Source: a virus | Virus record (IMG/VR): IMGVR_UViG_3300035698_010625 | Span: 1-64,000 of that record | DNA: 64,000 nucleotides | Direction: 5' to 3' (one strand) | Part shown: in pieces, positions 36,083-44,876 of the stretch | Layout: each line of letters begins with the position of its first letter | Numbering within the stretch: position 1 is the first letter of the stretch | Notes under the pieces: generated by a model | What the model was told of the DNA's origin: nothing | What the model saw: only the letters and a program-made list of their open reading frames with translations | Database searches by the model: none | Program-made: the position numbers and the translations under genes

Positions 36083-37296
36083 TTACCCATGCGAGTATAG
36101 TCCCACTGATGGGCAGTGCTACATTAGCAGCTGATGAAGTTTTTGAAAATGATTCAAAATATCTCTTATCTTATAGTGATTATGAAGTCAATGATTCACA
36201 CTTAGTCCATTACTATAAGCAAACAAATAAAGATGTACCGTACACTTTTGTTACAGGAGACACTGTTCCAGAGTATGTGGATGTTGTTACTACACAATGC
36301 TATCCAGGCGCTCTAGCTAGTTTTAGTGATGATGTTTATCCGGGTAATCACCAGAACAATGAAATTGAAAAAGTAACAACTTTTGTTCTTAACAAAATTA
36401 AGCCAAAGGTTTTTTGGGGTGAAGCAGCACCTTCATTCTCACATACAATTGGTAAGAGAATTCGAATGAAATTAGCAGCACTTGCCACTGCTAATGGATA
36501 TTCAATGTCAGTGTTTCGATCTAAAGCAACATTTCATGGATCACCACAAGTTAGACAAAGATCGTTTTTCATATTCTGGAAAGAAGTTAGAAATGTACCA
36601 ATTCTAAAATTCTTCGAAACAGTATGTGTGCCAGTTAAGGATTTAATTCCTTCTCTCAAAGGTGATACACAGCATCATTTAGTCAACTCTCAAGATCCTA
36701 TAGATAATCCTTATTACCACTATCTAATGGATCAAATTCATCCTAATACTACACACGAAGATTTCATCGATAGTTTGCTACAATCCTACGATGTAATTCA
36801 GTATATGAGAGAACAAGGAGTTGAATATAGGGAAATGACATTGTGGTTTAATTCTAACGGATATGAATCTGAATCTATAAAAATCAAAGAACAGTACATT
36901 TCTACGAATAAGAAATTAGATTCTAGTGGAGTACTTTTACCTCGCTCAGTGTTCGCTCCTAAGCAACATATAAATGGCTTTGTAAAGCACTTTCCACGAA
37001 CGATGATGCACCCAGTGATACGACGTCATTTAACATATCGTGAATGTATGGGTTTCATGGGATTCCCAGAAGATTTTGAAATGTTAAACCCTGAAAAAAA
37101 TCTCGATCATGTCTGTGAAAATATTATTGGTGATGTAGCAAAAGATATTCTCGGTGAAATTAAAGCCTATCTAGAAGGTAATCGTGAAATGGTTCGTTGC
37201 GATATGGTAATACAGTATAATGAAATTAAGAAAACGAAATTGATTAATCCTGATACTACGGGTGATGTTGGTGGGTTAAGTAACTTTTTAACATAG
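36079..37296 (+). CDS. cytosine-C5 methyltransferase homologue with altered catalytic motif
   Basis: 405 residues from the ATGA-overlap ATG. It aligns along its length with the next gene (FWGE, SPQVRQRSFFIFWKE, LTYRECMGFMGFPEDFEML). Where active enzymes have Pro-Cys, it reads QCYPGALA at 73-80 so the catalytic Cys is displaced, and the ENV motif is GEAAP (114-118) with Asn replaced. The SAM motif is also weak. Probably catalytically inactive and perhaps a partner or target-recognition subunit of 37310. Confidence 0.7.
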   Translation: MITHASIVPLMGSATLAADEVFENDSKYLLSYSDYEVNDSHLVHYYKQTNKDVPYTFVTGDTVPEYVDVVTTQCYPGALASFSDDVYPGNHQNNEIEKVTTFVLNKIKPKVFWGEAAPSFSHTIGKRIRMKLAALATANGYSMSVFRSKATFHGSPQVRQRSFFIFWKEVRNVPILKFFETVCVPVKDLIPSLKGDTQHHLVNSQDPIDNPYYHYLMDQIHPNTTHEDFIDSLLQSYDVIQYMREQGVEYREMTLWFNSNGYESESIKIKEQYISTNKKLDSSGVLLPRSVFAPKQHINGFVKHFPRTMMHPVIRRHLTYRECMGFMGFPEDFEMLNPEKNLDHVCENIIGDVAKDILGEIKAYLEGNREMVRCDMVIQYNEIKKTKLINPDTTGDVGGLSNFLT

Positions 37297-37309
37297 GCAA
37301 ATAACAATA

Positions 37310-38512
37310 ATGAAACACGCGACTATTATCCCTCTTATCGGTGGAATTTCACTAGCATCTGACCAAGTGTACGGAACCAAACCAAAGTGGATTGCATCCT
37401 ACGATGTATTCAAAGGCAATGACGCCCATCTTCGTAATTATTACGAATTCCAGAATCATGATGTACCGTATAAATTGCTTGACGTTGAAGCACATAATGG
37501 TATTAAATTAGAGCAAGGAATGGATGTCATCTCAACAGTATGCCCGTGCGCTGGCCTTTCCACAATGAGTCTTACATCTGGTGCTGATAATCCTCTGAAT
37601 GAATGGATGGCTCATAGTGCTGAATATGTGTTGACTAACCTTAAGCCAAAGGTTTTCTGGGGTGAGAACGCCCCAACTTTTGCTGGAAACACTGGTAAGA
37701 AAATCCGCGATCGTATCTATGAAATCGGTAGAAAGAATGGTTATACAATGACAGTTTATAGAACTAAATCATTGTTACATGGTCTTCCACAAATTCGCCA
37801 ACGCTCATTCTACTTTTTCTGGAAAGAGAAAAATCACGTACCTATGATGGAATATTTCCGGCGCCCTAATATTGACATCAAAGATTTCATTGAAGGAATG
37901 GGTGGTAACTCTCAACAGGAATTGGTTAACCCTAAAATTCCAACTGATAATCCTTATTACAAATTCATCCTTGAGAAGATGCATCCAGGAATGCAGCACC
38001 ATGAATTTGTTGAGCAACTCGATAAATCATATGAGCTTACACGTTACATCAGAAAAAATGGAATTCAATTTCCAGAATTAGGAGAATACTTTTATGGTCT
38101 TGGCCTTGAGAAAGAAGGTGATAAGTGTTACCGCCGCCAAGCAAAACTAGATAGTGGTGGAGGAATCATGACCCGCGCCCTATATATTCCAAAGGATTAT
38201 ACTGGAGCATTTGTTGGTCATCTTCCACGTGACATGACTCACCCTGTTGAAAATCGCTTTTTGACTTATCGTGAATGTATGGGTATGATGGGATTGCCAG
38301 AAGATTTTGAATTGTTAAATCCTAATAAAAATCTCAATCACGTTTGTCAGAATGTTCCAGTAACAACTGCTAAGGATATGGCAACTGAAGTTAAAGCTTA
38401 TCTAGAAGGCAACCGCCCTATGGTAAAAGCGACTCAACTATTTCAACGTAATGATCCACGCACCCATGAAATTATGGAAGCAGATCATAGTACTCTTGGA
38501 GATTTTATATAA
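37310..38512 (+). CDS. DNA cytosine-C5 methyltransferase-like enzyme
   Basis: 400 residues. Motif I-like PLIGGISLASD, motif IV CPCAGLS with catalytic Cys80, motif VI GENAP (118-122), motif VIII LPQIRQRSFYFF and motif X with LTYRECMGMMGLP are in the usual order. It transfers a methyl (or other one-carbon group) to C5 of cytosine in DNA. The neighbouring paralogue lacks the nucleophile, so the pair may be a heterodimer from a tandem duplication. Confidence 0.8.
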   Translation: MKHATIIPLIGGISLASDQVYGTKPKWIASYDVFKGNDAHLRNYYEFQNHDVPYKLLDVEAHNGIKLEQGMDVISTVCPCAGLSTMSLTSGADNPLNEWMAHSAEYVLTNLKPKVFWGENAPTFAGNTGKKIRDRIYEIGRKNGYTMTVYRTKSLLHGLPQIRQRSFYFFWKEKNHVPMMEYFRRPNIDIKDFIEGMGGNSQQELVNPKIPTDNPYYKFILEKMHPGMQHHEFVEQLDKSYELTRYIRKNGIQFPELGEYFYGLGLEKEGDKCYRRQAKLDSGGGIMTRALYIPKDYTGAFVGHLPRDMTHPVENRFLTYRECMGMMGLPEDFELLNPNKNLNHVCQNVPVTTAKDMATEVKAYLEGNRPMVKATQLFQRNDPRTHEIMEADHSTLGDFI

Positions 38513-38958
38513 TGCCTGGTGAAAGTGATCGTGAAAAAATACTACTTGATGATTATTTCTCAAGTTTAAACACCGCCCGTGGTGCTACTACTCAAAAATT
38601 AGTTAAAGCATTTAATGACTTACAAAAAGGCGACGTAAATGAAATGGTGAATTCTAGTCCTCTCCCAGCAGGTATAAAGAACGATAAAGGTAAAGATCGT
38701 TGGGATTTGTTACCTATAGGACCTGTACGTGAAATTGTTAAAGTACTCACATTTGGCGCAGAAAAATACTCTCCAGATAATTGGAAATATGTTGATAATC
38801 ACAAAGCCCGCTACTTTGCAGCAATGCAGAGACATATAACTAGTTGGTGGGAAGACGATGAAATGTTCGACCCTGAAACTGGCATCCATCATTTAGCTCA
38901 TGCTGGATGCTGTATGCTTTTCGCAATTTGGCATGATATGAATCCTGGTAAAAAGTAA
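38512..38958 (+). CDS. dATP/dGTP diphosphohydrolase-like protein (DUF5664)
   Basis: 148 residues. DKGKDRWDLLPIGPVREIVKVLTFGAEKYS and a C-terminal ETGIHHLAHAGCCMLF match the DUF5664/dGTP-diphosphohydrolase N-domain family known from phages that alter purine pools. The start overlaps the methyltransferase stop (TAATG). It likely adjusts dNTPs for replication or base replacement. Confidence 0.7.
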   Translation: MPGESDREKILLDDYFSSLNTARGATTQKLVKAFNDLQKGDVNEMVNSSPLPAGIKNDKGKDRWDLLPIGPVREIVKVLTFGAEKYSPDNWKYVDNHKARYFAAMQRHITSWWEDDEMFDPETGIHHLAHAGCCMLFAIWHDMNPGKK

Positions 38959-39834
38959 ATGAATGAAGAATCAATTGCAGAAATTTCTCTTAGTGAACTA
39001 CGTAAAAGAAAGATCTTTGTAGCAACACCAATGTATGGCGGAATGTGTACTGGGCAATTCACAAAATCCTGTACTGATTTAGCAAAAATGGGAGCATTGA
39101 ATGGAATTGAAATTGAATTCTTTTCACTGTTTAATGAAAGCCTTATCACACGCGCACGTAACTATTGTGTTGATGAGTTCCTTCGTAGAGAGGAATTTAC
39201 TCACCTTATGTTCATCGATGCTGACATTGGATTTAATCCAAAAGATGTAATCGATCTAGCAATTCTATCAGATCCAGAAAGTGATTACGATATTCTTTGT
39301 GGTCCTTATCCAAAGAAAACTATCTCTTGGGAAAAGATTGCTGCTGCTGTAGACCAGGGATTCGCTGATGAAAATCCAGAAAATCTATCACGTTTTGTTG
39401 GTGATTATGTTTTCAATCCAGTAGATACTAAAGATGGTAAAATTCATCTGGATCGGCCAGCAGAAGTTCTAGAAGGTGGTACTGGATTCATGATGATTCA
39501 GCGTAAAGTATTTGCAAAATTTGCTGAAGGTTATCCTGAACTTAAGTACAAACCAGATCATGTAAGAACAAAACACTTCGATGGTTCCCGATATATTCAT
39601 GCTTATTTTGAAACGGTAATTGATCGTGATGAAAATGGAGAAGGCTCTGAAAGGTATCTCTCTGAAGATTATATGTTCTGTCAGTATTCTAGAAAACTTG
39701 GGATGAAAGTTTGGATGTGCCCTTGGATGAAGATGATGCATATCGGGACTTACTTCTTTGGAGGAAGTTTGATGGACCTCGCGCAAATTGGAGCACATGC
39801 TACTGCCGATCCTTCTAAATTAAAGAAAAAGTGA
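38959..39834 (+). CDS. GT-A fold glycosyltransferase (phage type)
   Basis: 291 residues. IFVATPMYGGMCT, SLITRARNYCVDEFL and THLMFIDADIGF (DxD metal site about residues 90-92) are the standard opening of a phage glycosyltransferase family; LEGGTGFMMIQR and a late SEDYMFCQ acidic motif complete the acceptor side. It starts immediately after the previous stop. Acceptor unknown: modified DNA base or a protein. Confidence 0.7.
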   Translation: MNEESIAEISLSELRKRKIFVATPMYGGMCTGQFTKSCTDLAKMGALNGIEIEFFSLFNESLITRARNYCVDEFLRREEFTHLMFIDADIGFNPKDVIDLAILSDPESDYDILCGPYPKKTISWEKIAAAVDQGFADENPENLSRFVGDYVFNPVDTKDGKIHLDRPAEVLEGGTGFMMIQRKVFAKFAEGYPELKYKPDHVRTKHFDGSRYIHAYFETVIDRDENGEGSERYLSEDYMFCQYSRKLGMKVWMCPWMKMMHIGTYFFGGSLMDLAQIGAHATADPSKLKKK

Positions 39835-39854
39835 TGTACGTATACCGTCTAGAA

Positions 39855-39863
39855 TGTTATAAT
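39855..39863 (+). promoter_or_regulatory. extended -10 promoter before the sliding clamp gene
   Basis: TGTTATAAT gives TGn plus a perfect TATAAT, 27 bases before the clamp ATG. No good -35 is seen, so an activator or the extended -10 may compensate. Confidence 0.5.
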
Positions 39864-39889
39864 AATCCTTTATATACAGGAAATAAACT

Positions 39890-40540
39890 ATGAATATTTC
39901 GAAAGAAACCTTGGCATACCTGAAAAGTTTCGCGCAAATTAACCCTTCAATCTGGGTTAATTCTGGAAGCACACTCCGGACTATGTCGACGAATAAGACA
40001 ATTGTCGCCTCGGCTAAAGTACCAGAAGAGTTCCCAATTGATTTTGGTATCTATGACCTTAATACTTTCCTAAGTGTTATTAGTCTTATGGAACAACCAG
40101 AATTTGAGTTCAGCCCAAATCACGTTGAAATCTCTGCAGGCAAAACGAAGGTTCAATATCGTTATGTCTCGAAGAAAGTTATTGTTACTCCTCCAGAAAA
40201 GGAACTAACTATTCCTGATGAAGCACTTGCATTCTTGCTTACTAATGAAGATATGCAGCGTGTCATGCGTGCTGCTAAAGTAATGAGTCTTCCTAACATT
40301 GTTGTTGATACTCGAAATAATGAACTGTTTCTAGTTGCAACTGATGATTCAAATAATGACAGTAATGAATATCGAATTGTTGTTGGCGAAACATCTCCAG
40401 ATGAGCAGTCATTTACTTTCCGTGAAGAGAACCTTAAACTTATTGAGGGTGATTATGAAGTCATTATCTCCAGTAAGGGTATTGCACAATTCACGGGCAA
40501 ATCACAGGATGTAACATACTTTATCGCTACTGAGTCTTGA
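39890..40540 (+). CDS. 45: DNA polymerase sliding clamp (gp45-like)
   Basis: 216 residues (T4: 228). Beta-rich with the MNISKETLAYLKSFAQINPS opening and DLNTFLSVISLM block typical of gp45. It is the trimeric processivity clamp and also links gp55-RNA polymerase to replication for late transcription. Confidence 0.92.
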   Translation: MNISKETLAYLKSFAQINPSIWVNSGSTLRTMSTNKTIVASAKVPEEFPIDFGIYDLNTFLSVISLMEQPEFEFSPNHVEISAGKTKVQYRYVSKKVIVTPPEKELTIPDEALAFLLTNEDMQRVMRAAKVMSLPNIVVDTRNNELFLVATDDSNNDSNEYRIVVGETSPDEQSFTFREENLKLIEGDYEVIISSKGIAQFTGKSQDVTYFIATES

Positions 40541-40554
40541 TATGAAACGCAGAT

Positions 40555-40576
40555 AATACTCCATTTCTGGAGTATT
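40555..40576 (+). terminator. hairpin after the clamp gene
   Basis: Perfect 9-bp stem AATACTCCA/TGGAGTATT with a TTTC loop, 14 bases after the stop. No T-run follows, so it may be a processing or attenuating hairpin rather than a full terminator. The clamp is needed in large amounts relative to the loader. Confidence 0.6.
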
Positions 40577-40660
40577 ACGTCTTAATGTACAGTATAAACC
40601 CCATTCAATTTCCTATATTGTTATTGAAGCAAAACTAGGTCCACAAGGATACACTATATA

Positions 40661-41593
40661 ATGAATCAACTTTGGGTAGAAAAATACCGTCCAGGAACTG
40701 TTGGAGAATGTATCCTCCCAGCAGCAACGAAAGCAGCATTTCAAACTTTCGTTGATAAAAAATATGTACCAAATCTTCTTTTATCTGGAGGACCGGGAAT
40801 TGGCAAAACCACTATCGCTAAAGCAATGCTTGCTGAGTGTGATTTCGACTCTATTGTTATCAATAGTTCCATGGATGGTAACATCGACATATTACGCACT
40901 CGTATTCGTGACTACGCATCTACCGTATCTTTCAGCGGCAGTCGCAAGTATGTTATTCTAGATGAAGCTGATCATCTGAATCCACAATCGACTCAGCCTG
41001 CTCTACGTAACTTTATGGAAGAGTATAGTGAGAACTGTGGGTTTATCATGACCTGCAATTACAAGAAACGTATCATTGAACCTTTGCACTCCAGATGCTC
41101 TGTTGTTGATTTTAAGATTGGTACGAAAGAACGTGCTGAAGTCGCAAAGCAAATGATGGCGCGTATTCAATATATTCTAGATGAAGAAAAAGTACCTTAT
41201 GAGAAGCCTGTATTAGCACAATTGCTACTCCAGCATTTTGGTGATTGGCGTCGTCTTATCAATGAACTCCAGAGATATTCTGCATCTGGAACTATTGACG
41301 CTGGAATTTTGGTAAATCTTGGTGATGATAATTTCAAGAAACTCATTAAGAGCCTTAAAGGAAAGGATTTTAAAGCAGCTCGTGTATGGGTAGGTACGAA
41401 CACTGATCTGGATTCTTCTGAGATTTTTCGTGCACTTTACGATCAATCGGTGGAAATTATGACACCACCTAGTATCCCACAGTTAGTTCTGATTCTTGCT
41501 GATTACTCTTATAAAGCAGCTTTCGTTGCTGACCAAGAGATTAATCTGATTGCATGTTTAACTGAAGTGATGACATCTTGTGAGTTTAAATAA
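40661..41593 (+). CDS. 44: clamp loader ATPase subunit (gp44-like)
   Basis: 310 residues (T4: 319). WVEKYRP at the N-terminus, Walker A GGPGIGKTT (43-51), DEAD (101-104) and the SRC arginine-finger motif in LHSRC are complete. It loads gp45 on DNA together with gp62. Confidence 0.95.
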   Translation: MNQLWVEKYRPGTVGECILPAATKAAFQTFVDKKYVPNLLLSGGPGIGKTTIAKAMLAECDFDSIVINSSMDGNIDILRTRIRDYASTVSFSGSRKYVILDEADHLNPQSTQPALRNFMEEYSENCGFIMTCNYKKRIIEPLHSRCSVVDFKIGTKERAEVAKQMMARIQYILDEEKVPYEKPVLAQLLLQHFGDWRRLINELQRYSASGTIDAGILVNLGDDNFKKLIKSLKGKDFKAARVWVGTNTDLDSSEIFRALYDQSVEIMTPPSIPQLVLILADYSYKAAFVADQEINLIACLTEVMTSCEFK

Positions 41594-41949
41594 TGAAATT
41601 ACTAGTATGTGGCGGGAGAGATTATAAGGATAGGCACCGAATCTATAGGTCTCTCGATAAAGTATTAAAAGCTCAAAATGGTGATTTAACAATCATCGCT
41701 GGTGGCGCTAACGGTGTAGATACTATTGCTGAAGAATGGGCAGTAGAAAATAATCTGGAGACAGATATCTACCCTGCTGACTGGGATAATCTAGGGAAGA
41801 AAGCTGGATATGTCAGAAACGCACAAATGCTTGAAGAAGGTAAACCCGATTATGTCCTAGCCTTTCCCGGAGGTCCAGGGACTAAAATGATGAAAAATCT
41901 AGCACGCAAGAAAAAGATTGGTGTTCTTGTAGTATCTAGTAAAGGATAG
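41593..41949 (+). CDS. SLOG/YspA-like family protein (DUF2493)
   Basis: 118 residues. LLVCGGRDYKD at the start, IIAGGANGVDTIAEEWA and AFPGGPGTKMM are the Rossmann-like nucleotide-binding motifs of the YspA/DUF2493 group in the SLOG superfamily. Such proteins are thought to bind nucleotide-derived ligands. Inserted between gp44 and gp62, which are adjacent in T4. Confidence 0.8.
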   Translation: MKLLVCGGRDYKDRHRIYRSLDKVLKAQNGDLTIIAGGANGVDTIAEEWAVENNLETDIYPADWDNLGKKAGYVRNAQMLEEGKPDYVLAFPGGPGTKMMKNLARKKKIGVLVVSSKG

Positions 41950-41952
41950 ATA

Positions 41953-42321
41953 ATGAAATTATGGGATCACGTAAACGCAATTAATAGCGGTAAAGGTACT
42001 CTTGCCGATGATCTGTCAGAATACAAACCCTTTCTCATTAACCGTCAGTTATCGTATTTCAAAGATACAGTCTTCATAGCAGCAGAAATGAATTCTCATG
42101 CAAATCTCGATAAAGATATGCAACATGCTTTTCTTATAAATATTGTGAGGCCGAGGAAACGTTTTTCTAAATGGGCGAAAGCTCCGAAGGACGCTGATTT
42201 TTCTGCTGTTATGGAGTACTTTGGTTATGGACCCGTGAAAGCCAAGGAAGCTCTTAAAATCCTTACCGATGATGATCTACGCGATCTGAAAAAAGAATTA
42301 GAAAAAGGCGGTAAACAATGA
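41953..42321 (+). CDS. 62: clamp loader small subunit (gp62-like)
   Basis: 122 residues, shorter than T4 gp62 (187). PFLINRQLSYFKDT, AAEMNSHANLDKDMQ, RKRFSKWAKAP and a C-terminal acidic helix match the short gp62 of marine T4-like phages. It lies between gp44 and regA. A TATAAATA at 42135-42142 inside the gene is probably coincidental. Confidence 0.75.
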   Translation: MKLWDHVNAINSGKGTLADDLSEYKPFLINRQLSYFKDTVFIAAEMNSHANLDKDMQHAFLINIVRPRKRFSKWAKAPKDADFSAVMEYFGYGPVKAKEALKILTDDDLRDLKKELEKGGKQ

Positions 42322-42719
42322 ACTTTGATATTAACGATTTAGTGGAGGTGTCTTTAAAAACTGACGATGATTTTCTGAAGATTAAAGAGACACTAACTAG
42401 AATTGGAATTGCTTCTAAGAAAGATAATGTACTATACCAATCGTGCCACATCCTACACAAACGTGGACGATACTTTATCATTCATTTTAAGGAATTATTT
42501 GCTTTAGACGGTAAGCCATTTAACATGACAGAGGATGACATTGGAAGGCGTAATACCATCTCTAGCCTTATCGCAGAGTGGGGTTTAGCTGCAATTGTAA
42601 ATCCGGAATCTATGGAGCAACCACGCGCTCCTATGGCGAAAATCAAAATCCTACCTTGGAAAGAAAAGGACGACTGGGACCTAGTAGCCAAGTACGATAT
42701 CGGTAAAAAGCGTACATAA
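42318..42719 (+). CDS. regA: translational repressor RegA
   Basis: 133 residues (T4: 122). FLKIKETLTRIGIASKKDNVLYQSCHIL is nearly the T4 sequence, including the RNA-binding region. It represses early mRNAs, including those for gp44, gp45 and itself in T4, by binding at start sites. The ATGA overlap with gp62 matches T4 organisation. Confidence 0.95.
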   Translation: MNFDINDLVEVSLKTDDDFLKIKETLTRIGIASKKDNVLYQSCHILHKRGRYFIIHFKELFALDGKPFNMTEDDIGRRNTISSLIAEWGLAAIVNPESMEQPRAPMAKIKILPWKEKDDWDLVAKYDIGKKRT

Positions 42720-42723
42720 GAAA

Positions 42724-42740
42724 GGGGCCATGTCGGCCCC
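42724..42740 (-). terminator. hairpin between convergent regA and 42773 genes
   Basis: Perfect 6-bp GGGGCC/GGCCCC stem with a 5-base loop. On the minus strand it is followed by TTTCTTA, so it suits termination of the leftward block; on the plus strand there is no T-run. Confidence 0.6.
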
Positions 42741-42772
42741 CGATCCCTCCATAAACGGTCAATCATGGCCGC

Positions 42773-43078
42773 TTAATTATTGATTTCCACCTGCACTTTA
42801 GTAGTTACCACCACAGGTTCTACTTTAAATGCACGATATTTTGGTGGCCCTCCTGAGCGTTTTTCCATTTCAGAAATCGCTAGAACAAAATCTTCTTTAT
42901 CTGTGTATGCAACATAATCTAGATTAGGCTCATTGCTAGCAGGATAACCATGCCCTAGATTACTCCTCGAGCGCTCATCACCGGGAACATATCTAGTAGT
43001 GAAGTGCATGATTCCCCAATGTGGACCTTTAGGACAATCCCTTTCTCGGCGAACATAAAACGTATTACTATTTTTCAT
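42773..43078 (-). CDS. hypothetical protein
   Basis: 101 residues from the ATG that overlaps the upstream stop (ATGA). Contains TFYVRRERDCPKGPHWG near the N-terminus and a TDKEDFVLAISEMEKRSGG helix. Last gene of the leftward block. Not recognised. Confidence 0.5.
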   Translation of the reverse strand: MKNSNTFYVRRERDCPKGPHWGIMHFTTRYVPGDERSRSNLGHGYPASNEPNLDYVAYTDKEDFVLAISEMEKRSGGPPKYRAFKVEPVVVTTKVQVEINN

Positions 43079-43455
43079 GATGCTAATTTTCCATTGTAAA
43101 CGTGTTTCCAAATATCGTCTTCATTAAATGAGCTTCTAAATCCAGCGCGTACTAAATCAAAACTCTCCATATGATGATCATGTGCTAACACAGCAACTGC
43201 CGTGTGCATACCTTCCATACTATCTTCATCTTCATAAAAATCAGCGTATTGTTCTCCACTGTTAAATAGAAGATTTGTTAGATAAATCATTCGGGCACTA
43301 TTACCACCTTCCAAAATAATGAGGGTTTTGTGATCTTCACACCACTGATTTACATATTCATTATTTTGATGAACCAATTCTGCTACTGCATGAGCGCTCT
43401 GGATGCCTTTCTGCAAAGGACTCAACCACGTATGGGCAAACACATATACTCTCAT
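43075..43455 (-). CDS. PTH2-like small protein (possible peptidyl-tRNA hydrolase fold)
   Basis: 126 residues from the ATG overlapping the previous stop (TAATG). PLQKGIQSAHAVAELV resembles the KGKxAAQxxHA signature of PTH2, and the later MHTAVAVLAHD strand resembles the GTxTVLAIGP end of that family. PTH2 releases tRNA from stalled peptidyl-tRNA. The fit is partial and the catalytic residues are not certain, but the tRNA-rich context makes it worth testing. Confidence 0.4.
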   Translation of the reverse strand: MRVYVFAHTWLSPLQKGIQSAHAVAELVHQNNEYVNQWCEDHKTLIILEGGNSARMIYLTNLLFNSGEQYADFYEDEDSMEGMHTAVAVLAHDHHMESFDLVRAGFRSSFNEDDIWKHVYNGKLAS

Positions 43456-43862
43456 TACCATTCTCCCCCAAATTCATTATTTGGATCAGTATCAATTCTG
43501 ATATCACCAAAGTAAATAGTACTCTCATCCATTCCAACTTCAAATGGCTCTTTAAAAGTAATTACAGCACCAGATCCTCTTTCGACGAGTTTAGCAAGAT
43601 CAACACCATTAATGTCCCCAACAGTGAAATCGTCGAAGTGGATGCAACCGATAGTACCGGAATCCACAGAGTACTTCCGGCCGAAATCATCTTCGAAACG
43701 TCCATCCCCATAAGTTGTATTGAAAGCAGCCATGTGCGCATTGTTTCTCTCCTTTACTTTAAAGTCATTATTTTCAATTACATATTCACACATATAATCC
43801 CAATCATTATCATCAATCACGTAGCAAAGATCACCTACGTAATATCGTCCAGGTTTCATCAT
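43455..43862 (-). CDS. conserved phage protein with GRYYVGDLCYV motif
   Basis: 135 residues. The opening PGRYYVGDLCYVI and a central YSVDSGTIGCIHF motif occur in a widespread family of small phage proteins of unknown function. Predicted all-beta. TAATG overlap with its upstream neighbour. Confidence 0.55.
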   Translation of the reverse strand: MMKPGRYYVGDLCYVIDDNDWDYMCEYVIENNDFKVKERNNAHMAAFNTTYGDGRFEDDFGRKYSVDSGTIGCIHFDDFTVGDINGVDLAKLVERGSGAVITFKEPFEVGMDESTIYFGDIRIDTDPNNEFGGEW

Positions 43863-44185
43863 TATTCAAATTCTCTCTTAAGTTCTTCAAATTCCCGTAG
43901 TCGCGCTGCTTTAGCAACAACCTCCCGCTCAGTAATTCGGTCATGTTTACGATTAGAAACCCTTACAATAACATCTGTCATAGCTTCACTGGATTGTTCA
44001 ATAATTTCAAATGTTATTAGTTTACAATCTTTATAAACATTCTCCGCAGCATATGTACCCATCATTACAATATGATTAGATATATGTCCCAATGCAGCCC
44101 AAGTTTTTCCTCTTGGATTGAATTTAGGGTGACTTGTTCCAGTAGAAAAGTTACCATTCTTATCGCGTATTTTAAAGACTAACAT
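43862..44185 (-). CDS. hypothetical protein
   Basis: 107 residues with a beta-rich N-terminal half (STGTSHPKFNPRGKTW) and a charged helical C-terminus. Overlaps the HNH gene by 14 bases. Not recognised. Confidence 0.5.
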   Translation of the reverse strand: MLVFKIRDKNGNFSTGTSHPKFNPRGKTWAALGHISNHIVMMGTYAAENVYKDCKLITFEIIEQSSEAMTDVIVRVSNRKHDRITEREVVAKAARLREFEELKREFE

Positions 44186-44741
44186 CTTTGATTGTTATCT
44201 CCCCTTTCCATGGCTGAATGAAATCTACCCAAGACTCGTGATCCAAAGTAATAGGATATTTTCTACGCAGTGAAACTAGCTTTGAATAGGACGGTGTATA
44301 TGGTTTGTGCCGTGGCTTTTTGTTTTTCGCATCTGTGTCACCATAATTATGATTACAAGGACCACACGACGCGAGATAATTGTTCCAACCATCTCGCCCT
44401 CCTTTTGCTTTCGGAATGTAATGATCATAAGTAAGTGTATCAATTGAAAGCGGACAACTGCAGTATACACACTTGTAGTTGTCTCTCAGAAGGATATATT
44501 GCTTATTGTAAGGAACTGTCTCAGGTCTCTTAAAGTATTTAGTTCGCGCCATCACTGACGGTACAGGGATATGGTGTTTCCCACCTGCAGTACTAAAGAC
44601 ACGATCATATGTCGCAACAGTAAAGCACGTCCCATTAAGTACGCGTACAATAGCTTGTTCTACCTGATTAGCACGCATAGTCAGTGCATTCACTGGCATC
44701 ATGTCAGCATTTAATACAAGTGTCTTTAGTCCAATACTCAT
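44172..44741 (-). CDS. HNH endonuclease
   Basis: 189 residues. CVYC and CGPC zinc knuckles flank the catalytic LTYDHYIPKAKGGRDGWNNY segment, the standard HNH arrangement of the McrA-like type. The N-terminal LVLNADMMPVNAL block is common to a phage/bacterial HNH subfamily. It may be a free-standing homing nuclease. It begins directly after a 44-residue membrane ORF. Confidence 0.85.
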   Translation of the reverse strand: MSIGLKTLVLNADMMPVNALTMRANQVEQAIVRVLNGTCFTVATYDRVFSTAGGKHHIPVPSVMARTKYFKRPETVPYNKQYILLRDNYKCVYCSCPLSIDTLTYDHYIPKAKGGRDGWNNYLASCGPCNHNYGDTDAKNKKPRHKPYTPSYSKLVSLRRKYPITLDHESWVDFIQPWKGEITIKDVSL

Positions 44742-44876
44742 TTACTTTCTTCTCTTAACTTGAAACGTAATTCTCCAGTAAAGTTTAACTTTACACCAAA
44801 ACTCTTGGGGAATGCCAGCAGCGCAAAATAGCATCACTAGCATCGCTGCTACAGATATATATGCTACCCACTCCAT
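44742..44876 (-). CDS. 44-residue single-span membrane protein
   Basis: Opens with MEWVAYISVAAMLVMLFCAAG, one membrane span, then a basic tail. ATG overlaps the previous stop (TAATG) and the stop abuts the HNH ATG, so it fits the operon exactly. Function unknown. Confidence 0.55.
   Translation of the reverse strand: MEWVAYISVAAMLVMLFCAAGIPQEFWCKVKLYWRITFQVKRRK

Noticed and set aside
42135-42142. TATAAATA inside the gp62-like gene
   Set aside because: It lies within coding sequence with early genes following, so it is probably coincidental; the same applies to 15052-15059.
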